Source of the DNA: Plantago elongata
Lineage: Eukaryota; Streptophyta; Magnoliopsida; Lamiales; Plantaginaceae
DNA: 25,566 nucleotides
Assembly: GCA_036897095.1 (NCBI GenBank)
Contig: JAYMSP010002206.1
Span: forward strand, 1-25,566
Reading direction: 5' to 3'
Shown: one piece after another, positions 16,535 to 25,566 of the stretch
Position numbering within the stretch: the first letter of the stretch is position 1
How the letters are laid out: each line of letters begins with the position of its first letter
Translations under genes and position numbers: made by a program
The notes under the pieces: generated by a model
Database searches by the model: none
What the model was told of the DNA's origin: nothing
The model's input: only the letters and a program-made list of their open reading frames with translations

Positions 16535-18373
16535 ATGGCTCAAAATTATTTTGGTGGCCTTGAGCAATCTGTTGCAATGCCTTCATTCACCGTGAGTTTT
16601 ATATTATTTATTTTGTTCTATATGCATTCCTATGATTCACATTTTCCCTTATTTTATTCAATGCAATGGAGTATTTGAATTATGTGTGTTTCACACCCTT
16701 CTTGCAGGCGAGAATTGAGTCCGGAGTTCAAAAACCTCGTCCAGATCATGCAATGTTCACTCAGACGGTTGCTAAAGGACCGAGTGGTTGGAGACCTCCC
16801 ATGGTACGTTTTTTTAGCCGCAATGTTTTTTTTATCTACCTTCCTATTTCTAAACGGATTGGGGGGGAGGGGGGGGGGGTGAATTGTATAGGTCAAATTA
16901 ATACAAAGTATAATACACTGGATCTATTTCACCAACTTAAATGAAATGAAGCTCTTATATTCTTGTATCCAAATTACATGCAAATTACAATTGAACAATA
17001 CAATATTCATGTATTTAAGACATAGCTTGAGATGAATTGAATTTTATACTTTGAGAGTATATATGAGTACTAATTTTTTGAAATTAGACACCAACAAGGC
17101 CAAGGCCTTTGGATCCAGTTCGAAGAGTCCAACCAATTAAGCCCAATCTCCCTATTTATGGGCATGGAGGAATAGTGGTTGCTGGACTGCCGATTGAGCC
17201 GAGAATGATTGCTAATGGCACGGGAGTTTATATTCCCCTTGTGCAAAAGCCAGTTATCAAGTTGAACGATGGGCCAGGTATACAATTATATATATGCTAG
17301 CAAAATTTGTTTATTGCAATTAGTTATTCAATCTTTGGGAATCAAGATTTAATTTTATATTTTTTCTTTTTCTTTATATTTCCTAATAATGATATTTACT
17401 TATGGCCACTGATTTTCATGAGGTTATCATTGATAAATTAAATTTCATTGTGAATAATTTTATGTCTTATTTTGAAGCAAAGATAATATAGAAATAACTT
17501 AATTTAGTTATGATATTAATATCATATTTCATTTGATTAAAAGACAAACATATACACAAGATATTTGTTTGCCCCAAACTTTTATACTCGATCAAATGAG
17601 GAGTGTATTACCATCCAAGTTATTCATTACTATTTTATAATCACGAATGGGGTATCTATAATCAATTTTGTATAATTATACCAGTATGTGAATTTAATAA
17701 AATGTAAGTTGTTCATTACATACACATGCATATGTATGTTATAGTTTTATGTTGTCAAAACTCCAATTCCAATTTGACATACCTTGCTTTTCATGATCCA
17801 GTTGTCCCCGTCTCGCAATCTGCTCACAATGTCAATGTGCGTGGAGCTCCACAACATAGGGCTAAGCCTCGTGGCACAAGCAATGTGCGTGGAGGTGGGA
17901 GCAATAAGGCTGGGCCTCGTAATGGTATATATGATTATTTTTCTCCCTCAACATTTCAACAACTTAAAAAAACGGGATTAGTTTGTTTATAGACTGAGGC
18001 AATCATGTTTACATGAAGATATAAAGAATGCACAAATTAATAAAAATTATTACTTTATAAATAATTGCTCCTAATATATCACCATCTTATTATTTTTATT
18101 TTTTTTACAATATGAGGTTTGGATAGTATACGTACTCCTATAGCAATAATACAAACTAAACAATCAATAACATAAAATGAAGGGGTATATTCTTTCTTTC
18201 TTGATTTATGTATAAAAATATTATATACCCTACTAATTGTATTTTATTTTTTTAATCACGTAGAGCGGCCCAAAAATGTTACGTTGGGATATGTGAAGAA
18301 GAAAGATATGGAGGGATCCATTGACATAGGATCTAATAAGTTTCTTCCGTCCGACTGGAACTACAACATCTAG
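16535..18373 (+). CDS. Uncharacterised basic plant protein, 191 aa, five exons
   Basis: Function unknown. Exons are 16535-16591, 16708-16803, 17088-17277, 17802-17924 and 18264-18373; all introns are GT..AG and the joined frame is open to TAG. The N-terminus (MAQNYFGGLEQ) has no signal peptide, and no membrane segment is visible. Residues 42-51 read KGPSGWRPPM. Exon 3 carries a Pro/Arg-rich segment, then GHGGIVVAG (76-84) and NGTGVYIP (94-101). Exon 4 is a basic two-copy repeat starting NVRG at 126 and 142 with a 16-residue period, also visible in the DNA. The C-terminus ends FLPSDWNY. The GTGV(Y/F)(I/L)P plus C-terminal LPxxWxY pair recalls small plant proteins of unknown function; this is from memory and is not proof of homology. 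Pro, Gly, Arg and Lys richness suggests partial disorder and possibly nucleic-acid or protein binding, which is inference. A TATA box and a poly-A signal bracket the gene, supporting that it is real. Confidence 0.8.
16861..16879 (+). repeat. Poly-G tract in intron 2 of the 16535 gene
   Basis: Seven G, one A, then eleven G on the coding strand, about 58 nt after the exon 2 donor. It could form a G-quadruplex in DNA or pre-mRNA. Confidence 0.9.
17865..17923 (+). repeat. Second unit and junction of the coding tandem repeat in exon 4
   Basis: CAATGTGCGTGGAG followed by ...AAGGC(T)...GGGCCTCGT repeats the pattern starting near 17833 (CAATGTGCGTGGAG...GCTAAGCCTCGT) at 48-bp spacing. The repeat preserves frame and encodes the two NVRG-starting basic units. 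Confidence 0.7.
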
Positions 18374-18513
18374 GATCTCGACTTGCTGGTGATATTGAGA
18401 GCAATAATTACCAGTTGATGATATCGTTTAATAACAAGTGACATTTTATTTCATATTCCATTAGAATTTTAATCAAGAGGATTGATTGTTATGCTTTGGC
18501 ATTGCAAGCTATC

Positions 18514-18519
18514 AATAAA
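18514..18519 (+). terminator. Poly-A signal of the 16535 gene
   Basis: A canonical AATAAA lies 141 bp after the stop codon and is followed by a TGTGTG and T-rich stretch near 18534-18550, the usual layout around a plant cleavage site. Confidence 0.55.
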
Positions 18520-18551
18520 TTGTTAGAGACAATGTGTGTTTTTTTTATTTC

Positions 18552-19081
18552 AATTATGGCAATAACGAGCATTTAAATTTTATAATATTTCTATGTTGTT
18601 TGGCGATTATTTATTGAAGAAATTGTTGTCATTTTTCACTATTAATTGCTTAGGAGTAGTATATTACTGCATATACCTAAAAATATGGTACCGTAATACC
18701 CACTATGCAATAAACGACTCCGATGTAAAATTTATTAGCCGGATGTTGCAACAAGGATATTGCTCACATTCCACTATGGCTCACTATAAATTTTTAAGGA
18801 TATAGTTGCGTCCAATACCAATTCAATAATGAGTCGACGGATAGTGCGTTGTCAATATATGAGATGTGTTACACGTGTTGCTAGACAATTTATTTAGTAC
18901 GCTTTCATTGTGCTTTTTTTTTTTTCCTTCCCTATGTGATAATAAAGGAATTGAATTATGGTTGTGGGAATCAATTTATAAGTATTATTATAAATTGAAT
19001 TAAAATAGGTTAATAATAAAGTAAAATTACATTTATAAATTACTTACATTTATTGTTTTTGTTCTTTTAAGTATATATATC
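18552..19081. other. AT-rich spacer, no gene seen
   Basis: The only ORF of note, 18593-18805, lacks a recognisable family signature and introns. No repeat structure could be supported. Confidence 0.5.
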
Positions 19082-20102
19082 AAGGGAGAATTACATATTA
19101 ATCACATTTCCAATACTTTACTACATGATAGTCATACATGTATTCTTTTCTACAATTTAAGTAATTACCTAAATAAGCATCTTCTGATTATGTCAATTGA
19201 TGAATGTAATTTTAGTAGTAAAGGAAATCAAATCTCCAAAATCTTTTTCCATGTCATATCTTTAAACATCACACATAACTCAATTTTCTTTGGATGTGAA
19301 TTCATTTTCTCTTGAATCCAAGCATCTACAAGCTTCAATGTTATTCTTCCAAGCATCTCAATTTACTTTTTCTTTCTTTGTGTATTGGTTTGATTTTCTG
19401 CCTTGATTCATAGTTATAGGTTTGCAACATTTACATGATTTTTTAGTTATATAATCTTGTTCAGATGTTATTGTTGTTGCTATTCAATTGTAGTATGTAC
19501 TGTTTCTGCTTCCAAGCACATGTGTACATGTATGATGCTTGATAATTAATAATCAAGCATTTAATTACTGAATTTACTTCCAAGCATCATATAAGGGTGT
19601 TTGCTAATAACCAAGCATCTTATACATGACGATATGATGTTTGTTGATTAGATGTATTAGTTGTGATGCTTGAAAGAATGATGATGTTTGTATCATTCCA
19701 TTTGAAGTTTGTATAAATTCTATTAGGACGCTTGGTGTTATATTTTTGTTGCAATTCTTATGAGGATGATGCATGTTTGTTTTAATGACTAAGATGCCTG
19801 CTATTTTCTAAATGATTTGAACTCATCGTCTGTTTCCTGACTTTTGAAAGTCTGTGAGCCCTTAATTAATTCTTTATTTTTTATTTGAGATAATCTTAGT
19901 TACCAAAATATTTAATTTGATTAGATATGTATATAAGGATGTAATTTCACCAAGAAAGGTAAGATTGCGTATAAAAGTTACTAAAATTAAGAAGATGACT
20001 AATTTGTAGAAAACTTTTAATTAAATTGTAGGATTTTTTTTTTTATGTATGACTAATGTATTTTAAGTTTTTAAGAGTGTGACTAATTTGTCATTTTTCC
20101 TT
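19082..20102. mobile_element. Second non-autonomous element with long degenerate TIRs
   Basis: The left end AAGGGAGAATTACATATTAA... pairs with the complement of the right end (AAGGAAAAATGACAAATTAG...). The match continues patchily for about 100 bp: both arms carry (A/G)TCACA, then TAGTCATACAT, then CTACAATTTAA in the same order. The interior is AT-rich and non-coding and holds an array of CAAGCAT motifs (19318-19736). No clean target duplication was found. It resembles the 1944-2758 element in plan but is not an obvious copy of it. Mutator-like assignment is inference. Confidence 0.55.
19318..19736. repeat. Array of CCAAGCATC / GATGCTTGG motifs in both orientations
   Basis: Exact or one-off copies lie at 19318, 19349, 19512, 19534 (inverse), 19553, 19580, 19611, 19665 (inverse) and 19728 (inverse). 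The inverse copy at 19535-19543 (ATGCTTGAT) and the forward copy at 19552-19560 (ATCAAGCAT) form a perfect 9-bp-arm hairpin with an 8-nt loop. Confidence 0.75.
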
Positions 20103-20275
20103 TTTCTGACTATTCTTTTTTTGATATTTTTGCTAGCTCTTTACCTAAAGGGAGATGAATGCAATGTTATAAATGGATATGTATTTTAGTCATTTACTCA
20201 TCTCTTTGTATGATATAAATTCTTTTTCATTGTAATCATAAAACTATAGTAAATGGCAACATTCTTACCCGTTTA
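20103..20275. other. Spacer between two putative mobile elements
   Basis: AT-rich; nothing could be supported. Confidence 0.5.
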
Positions 20276-20645
20276 TCTATATATATTATAAAGGAGAGTT
20301 GTTATTCAAGCAAATTGATATGCTAGAGTCTAAGAAATCCTATGTGGCACTATAATCACACCATTTTAACTTGATAATTAATGCAATGAATGTAAATGCA
20401 AGGGTTTAGATTGTTTAAAAAATGTAGTCTTAAACTTGATGCCATTTAACTCGTGATCATTCATGTCATATTGTAAAGTGAGTGACATAAATCTGTAACT
20501 TCTTTTTAAGTTTATAAATATATTTTATTATTTAAAAAAAATATAACTATGTTGAAACTATTAGTAATTTATAATTTTAAAATAATTTTGTAATTTAGTA
20601 CTGGAAAATTAACACGCGGTATTCACGTATGAAATTTTATCTTAA
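20276..20645 (+). mobile_element. Possible Helitron remnant
   Basis: TCTATATATATTATAAAGGA at 20276, preceded by A, fits the TC start and AT-rich first 20 bases of plant Helitrons. The following CTAAGAAATCCTATGTGGCAC stretch is of the sort seen just inside their 5' ends. About 340 bp on, ACACGCGGTATTCACGTATG (20612-20631) could be a decayed 3' subterminal hairpin, but the expected CTRR end is not intact (CTTA follows). Termini-based call only; no Rep/helicase coding. Confidence 0.35.
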
Positions 20646-21049
20646 TATATTTTTGTTAATTATTAATTTTATAGAAATATAGAACGATTAATTACAATTT
20701 AAAAAATTAATTATCATGCAATATGGACAAAAATGTGCCGAACAACAGATTAAATACGGATAATATCTTCATCCTTTCATTAAAACGGTTCAGTTTACAT
20801 ATTTATGTGCGTTTGGTCTTCGATTCGGTTCGTATACTGTTACCGAAATAAATACCTCTAATATTAAATGTACCGTATAACGTGTTTTTAGCATCCAACA
20901 CTAAATAAGTATTGAACTGATTTAATGTAACGATCAGATCATACTAGACGATTTTAAATTTCAAATTAAACCGCATCGATGTAGTCGGATCGTTACCAAT
21001 ACAATATTTTTTCCCTTCAAAATACATAATCCTACTACACTACCGTCGT
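20646..21049. other. AT-rich upstream region of the XPD gene
   Basis: This probably holds the XPD promoter. No convincing TATA box was found. Several AACCG/CGGTT words occur near 20785-20990. No coding sequence. Confidence 0.35.
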
Positions 21050-22568
21050 CCTACCCACTTCCTTTCACAGTCTCACGAAGAGAAGGAGATCAAAACGCCC
21101 AATATCAGGCTTCTTTCTCTCTACTCGAATTAAGCTGTAACCACTCTGTATCTCTTTCTCCAAGTAAAAACATATGGCTGCTTTGCTTAATTCTGAAGAA
21201 AGATTAGTTTTTTTTATGATGGGTTTTGTGCGATTTTGCCATCTGAATGGGTTTGAGTTTGAATGCTTTATGGGTTTGTCTGGTGTTTTGTTTCAATTCC
21301 TATGTAATTGCAATCAGTCGCTTTAGATTAGCTTTATAGAATTTACTCGAGAATGTGAAACGAGTCCAAATAATCATGCCTTACTGATTAGATGTGCGCT
21401 TCTCTCAGTTCTCTCTTTGACACCAAGTCACCAACCTAGGTCTGGGAATGGTTGGTTAAGAATCATAATCATAACCATAATTTCGATTTTGGTACAACCA
21501 TAACTGTAAACATTTAAATAACAACCATAATCGAAATCGGAACCGAAATAATTATTAACCGGTTTCGGTTTGATCATAAAAAACCGAAAATTATAGGTTT
21601 AGGTTATTTTTAAGTAAAAAGTGAAAACAGATCAATCAGCAGACCGCAATCGTTTTCTTCAGCTCCTTCAATCCGCAATCGTCTTCTTCTCCACAGCTCC
21701 TGGCTTCTTCTCATAGCAATACCCTCTTCTTCAAAACGATCGTCTCTAATAAAATTGGGCGAATTGGAATCTCGCAGCACTTGAAACTCTGCAAAAATGG
21801 CTTCTTTTCCTCTGTGTTGAGGTCCTCTGTGTTGAGCTGAATCTGGTAATAAAATCACTTAATTAAGAAGATTAGTCTTTCTTTTCCTCTTATTTGTTTT
21901 CTTCTTCTCGATTTTTCGGAATAATTTTAGGTTTGCTTGCAACTTAGAATTGGATACCAGACCAGGCACTTCTTCATAATAATGCCTTATTGTCTGCAGG
22001 TAGGGGATGTAAGAGCTCTTCTCACAACATCGAAATTTAGCCATAACTGTTATTTTTTTGGTCACTCGAATTTATTATTCTAGCTAGGCAGGTACCCCGA
22101 ATTCTATAGATGTAAGAGCTCTTCTTCTGTTAGCTCACTTCTCTTGAGTATGGATTATATTCATTGTTGGCTAAATGTATGTTTGATGAAATGTATGAAG
22201 CAATTGGGTCTTGAAATCTTCTGAGGAGATTATTTTAGTCAGAGTCAATTAGAATAAATGCTAAATTTAAACATTACCGCCTGTGAATGTTTAGTTCTGA
22301 TTTTCCCTGTTCATACAATTTGCTAGGAGTATTTTTTTATCGAGTACGAAATTCCATTATTCCATTTCCAGCGATGGTGTGATTTTGAATAGAGCACCTA
22401 GTAAATATGTCTGTCTCTGACTCTCTGTATGTGATCTTATCATTTTGGAGTTTTGTTTACTAACAGTTTATTGATTCTCCCTTTTAACTTGTATATCACA
22501 CTGCAGCTCCTAACTGCGAACCAGTGAACCATCTGCCCCGTCCTTCACCATTGTACAAATTTTGAATA
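21050..22568 (+). other. Probable 5'-UTR of XPD with an intron of about 1.3 kb
   Basis: Pyrimidine-rich leader-like sequence (CTTTCTCTCTACTCG...) near 21050-21163 ends at a donor-like CAA|GTAAAA (21164). An acceptor TATATCACACTGCAG ends at 22506, 62 nt before the XPD ATG. This layout is common in plant housekeeping genes, but no transcript is available, so the model is inference. The short ATG at 21174 falls inside the proposed intron. The middle (about 21436-21965) looks like a transposon-derived insert. Confidence 0.4.
21436..21965. mobile_element. Possible hAT-like insert in the XPD 5' intron
   Basis: The stretch opens CTAGGTCTGGGAATGG, similar to hAT terminal sequences. It is followed by ACCATAATCGAAATCGGAACC- and AACCGGTTTCGGTTT-type subterminal repeats up to about 21590. 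A weak inverse match of the start, ATACCAGACCA, lies near 21956-21965. No 8-bp target duplication was found, and the right edge is doubtful. Confidence 0.25.
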
Positions 22569-25520
22569 ATGAAGTTCCAAATCGAAGATGTAACCGTATA
22601 TTTTCCATATGACAACATATACCCCGAACAGTACCAATATATGACGGAGCTTAAACGTGCTCTCGACGCCAAAGGTCACTGTCTCCTTGAAATGCCCACT
22701 GGAACCGGAAAAACCATCGCTCTTCTCTCACTAATCACAAGCTACACTCTATCTAAACCTTCCAATCCTGTCAAACTCCTCTATTGCACTCGTACAGTCC
22801 ATGAGATGGAGAAAACTCTCGCCGAATTGAAGGTTTTACACAATTATCAGGTCAAGGAATTAGGTCCAGCGGCTAAGATTCTAGCCCTGGGGCTTTCGTC
22901 AAGGAAGAATCTCTGTGTCAATCCGAAGGTTGTTTCGGCAGAGAACCGTGATTCAGTTGATGCTGGGTGTAGGAAGCTGACAGCGAGTTGGGTTAGGGCA
23001 CTAGCGGCTGAAGATCCGAGTGTTCCGACTTGTGATTTCTTCGAAAATTACGAACGAGCTGCTTCGGATGCTGTTTTACTTCCTGGAGTTTATACAATGC
23101 AGGTTTGTTTGTTGTTTTGTAATGATCCAATTGTGAAATGTTGACTGCACGTGTTATTTACTGTATATGTTGTGATTAGAGGAACTGAACTGATTTTTAT
23201 GTGATATTCGACTGGGAATTGGAGATATAGGGAGGGAGTCTAATTAGAGTTTATTATTGGTGATATTATAGGATTTGAGGGTGTTTGGGAAGCAAAAAGG
23301 GTGGTGTCCATATTATTTAGCACGTCACATGGTGCAATTTGCGAATGTGGTTGTGTATAGCTACCAATACCTGCTTGATCCCAAGGTTGCTGGAATTATA
23401 TCGAAGGATATGCAAAGAGAGACTGTTGTGGTGTTTGATGAGGCTCATAATATTGACAATGTGTGCATCGAGGCGCTTAGTGTTAGTGTAAGGATGCAGA
23501 CACTTGAAGGGGCAACACGCAATTTGAGCAAGATGTCCCAGGATATTGAAAGGTATGTGATTTTGTTAGGAGAAATGGAAATTTGGCTTCAGTTAATTGT
23601 TGTGCTTAAAACTAGGAAGAAAATAAGCATGTCTGCTTTCTTTTATTTATTTATATTTTCGGCTCACATGGCATTTTTTCCGTCCATTATACATCTAGTT
23701 GGGTTGGCAGACGGATAATGTATGTGTTGTTTTGTTTCGATCTAGAGTGGTGATTGGAAAACCGAAAAATTATCAATGAGCTTGTAATGTGGTGTAGGTT
23801 ACAAAACATATTGGCACTGGAAAGATACCTTACTCAGTTACTCTATTATGCAGGATTTTGAAGCACCTAAGCTTCTCCTGAAAAGTCCATTTTCGTACAA
23901 GCAATATGTGCCTATTGAAATCATTTACTTTTAGCTTTCTAGTGACTTCTAATTTGAACATCTCTTTTTACTACTTCAACTTTGTTCTTGAAATACTTGA
24001 AGTTTTCTTGGTACTCCCTCCTAAGTGTGTGAAAGTTATTTTTGAGTGAAAATAGGATGAAAGCTATTTTTCCCGCTTCTTTGATCTTAACTAAAACTTA
24101 ACATGGTAGGAAGGTTAAAGGCCTCAGATGCTGGTCGATTGCGTGCAGAATACAACCGCCTTGTTGATGGGTTGGCTCAAAGAGGGAACCTTCCTCGTAT
24201 GTTCAGTTTATGCCTTTATACCTCAATTCAATAATGCTAATCTCATGGTGACCTATCAGTTTATAATGTTGTGTTCCTGTGTATGCAGTTGGTGATACTT
24301 GGTTGGCAAATCCTGCCTTACCTGAGGATATTTTAAAGGAAGCAGTGCCTGGAAACATCAGGCGAGCGGAGCATTTTGTGTCTGTTTTGCGCAGATTAGT
24401 CCAATACTTTAAAATACGGCTACAAACTGAAGTTCTTGAAAAGGAGGGCCCTGTATCATTTGTTGCTAAAGTTAATGCAGATGTTGGAATTGATCAGAAA
24501 ATGTTGAAGTTTTGTTATGACCGACTTCAGTCACTAATGCTGACTTTGGAGATAACTGACACAGATGAATTCATGCACATCCAAACAATCTGCGATCTGG
24601 CAACACTTGTGGGGACCTATACCCGCGGATTTTCGATCATAATTGAACCTTATGATGAAAGAATGCCACATATACCTGATCCTGTACTCCAGGTTTGCCT
24701 CTGACATTGATATTCTTTTTTCCATTTTGTTAATAGGTAGGGGCGCGGACCCAGGATTTAAATTTGCGACCAAGGCACCAGATTTCCCCCATTTTTGATT
24801 TTGTGTACTACTGCATGAACCTTGATGAAAAATAGTTTTAGCTGAAAAGCTGGTTTTGAGAACGCTCTAAGTTAATTATTTGTTCTTGGAATTTATCAAA
24901 CAATTATTTCTTTATAGAAAAGTGCAGTAGCTACTGCTCGTACCTGTATTCTGTACCCCTTAGAAAAAAGGCACCAACATATTTCCTCCTTTCTTTGATT
25001 TAGTGTCCTATCCTACTGCACAAATCCTCGGTTTTTTTTTTGGGTGAAAAGTAGGTTTTGAGACTGCTGTATTATAAATAATCTGTTCTTGGAACAGATA
25101 AAAAAAAATCATCTGTTTCTAGAAAGCTGCAGTTGCTACTGCCTTTCACCTGAAGGTGATTGGAAACTACTGACTCAATTTTTTTTCCCTCTTCTGTTAT
25201 GTTTCATGTTTTTTAATTTTTTTATTTTTATGAGTACCAATAATTTGAACTTTTTTTTTTTTGCTTGTGATTATGCCTTGTTGTGTGCACCCTAGTTCCT
25301 CATGAAATGCTTTTGCTGTATTGCAGCTTTGTTGTCACGATGCTTCCCTTGCCATAAAGCCTGTGTTTGAACGATTTCAGTCCGTTATTATTACTTCTGG
25401 GACACTGAGCCCTATCGATCTTTATCCTCGTCTTCTCAATTTCAATCCTGTGGTTAGCAGAAGCTTTACAATGTCGTTAACGAGGGATTGCATATGCCCC
25501 ATGGTTCTGACCCGTGGAAG
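22569..25520 (+). CDS. XPD: TFIIH DNA helicase subunit XPD/ERCC2 (UVH6), 3' part beyond window
   Basis: This is a 5'-3' superfamily 2 helicase of TFIIH that opens DNA in nucleotide-excision repair and bridges core TFIIH to the kinase module. Exons: 22569-23102, 23272-23552, 24114-24196, 24289-24692 and 25327-25520. The joins keep frame for 498 codons plus two bases; the family is about 760 residues, so roughly the last third (helicase domain 2, motifs IV-VI) lies beyond the window. Visible: Walker A GTGKT (45-49), motif Ia YCTRTVHEM (72-80), four iron-sulfur cysteines C116, C134, C155 and C190 at the same numbers as in human XPD, and DEAH (234-237). The Arch domain follows, then [18 protein letters not shown] and [13 protein letters not shown]. 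The start [15 protein letters not shown] is the family N-terminus. The exon 3 acceptor is GGAAG|G rather than the TAG 5 nt upstream, which would shift the frame. All catalytic residues seen are intact. Confidence 0.96.
24841..25152 (+). repeat. Diverged direct duplication inside XPD intron 4
   Basis: Copy 1 (24841-24946) and copy 2 (25043-25152) share GTGAAAAG-type starts, GGTTTTGAGA, TTGTTCTTGGAA/CTGTTCTTGGAA, TAGAAA(G) and GCAG(T)TGCTACTGC blocks in the same order, offset about 200 bp. They differ by many substitutions and small indels, so the duplication is old. Confidence 0.7.
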
Positions 25521-25533
25521 GTAATTTAGTTAC

Positions 25534-25534
<1 letters not shown>

Positions 25535-25566
<32 letters not shown>
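25535..25566. repeat. (TA)n microsatellite at the window edge, XPD intron 5
   Basis: Uninterrupted AT dinucleotides run to the last base of the window, beginning about 15 nt after the exon 5 donor. The true length is unknown because the window ends inside it. Confidence 0.95.

Noticed and set aside
21610..21858. 82-codon minus-strand ORF rich in Arg/Glu
   Set aside because: It arises from CTTCTTC-rich sequence read backwards inside the proposed XPD 5' intron; no known domain.
23553..23718. Read-through of XPD exon 2 into a longer ORF
   Set aside because: After 23552 the translation loses family similarity; a GTATGT donor at 23553 and the in-frame continuation at 24114 explain it as intron.
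24012..24070. TACTCCCTCC, a Stowaway-like end in XPD intron 2
   Set aside because: Only one end is seen; no matching inverted partner or second TA flank was found nearby.
24737..24775. GGGGCGCGGACCCAGGATTT, resembling a common plant repeat edge
   Set aside because: No second end, target duplication or poly-A tail; too short to call.

Overview
This is nuclear DNA of a flowering plant, most likely a eudicot. The evidence is two conserved plant genes split by short AT-rich introns with GT..AG borders, long AT-rich spacers, a decayed Ty1/copia fragment, Stowaway-type miniature elements and other non-coding terminal-inverted-repeat (TIR) elements. Nothing bacterial or organellar was seen.

Layout. 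1-900 is the broken middle of a copia polyprotein (gag-pre-integrase plus integrase). 900-7000 is gene-free spacer with a long-TIR element (about 1944-2758), two degenerate Stowaway-like elements (about 4008-4182 and 5197-5430) and two short tandem duplications (5620-5766 and 6191-6292). 7090-13663, minus strand, is a complete 14-exon gene for a mitochondrial Rho GTPase (MIRO), with a clean Stowaway copy in intron 7. 13664-16534 is spacer with a candidate promoter and a short spliced ORF near 15030-15384. 16535-18373, plus strand, is a five-exon gene for a 191-residue basic protein of unknown function. 18374-21050 is spacer with a second long-TIR element (about 19082-20102) and a possible Helitron remnant (about 20276-20645). 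22569 to the window end, plus strand, holds the first five coding exons of the TFIIH helicase XPD/ERCC2 (UVH6 in Arabidopsis). It has a probable 5'-UTR intron upstream and is cut off in its fifth coding intron by the end of the window.

The three genes show no functional link: mitochondrial dynamics, an unknown small protein, and transcription/nucleotide-excision repair. There is no operon-like arrangement. The exon models were built by hand from splice signals, frame continuity and remembered family alignments, and all junctions keep the reading frame. The least explained items are the 191-residue protein with its internal 16-residue repeat, the promoter-like ACGT cluster at 15038-15098, and the two long-TIR elements, one of which carries a dense array of CAAGCAT motifs.
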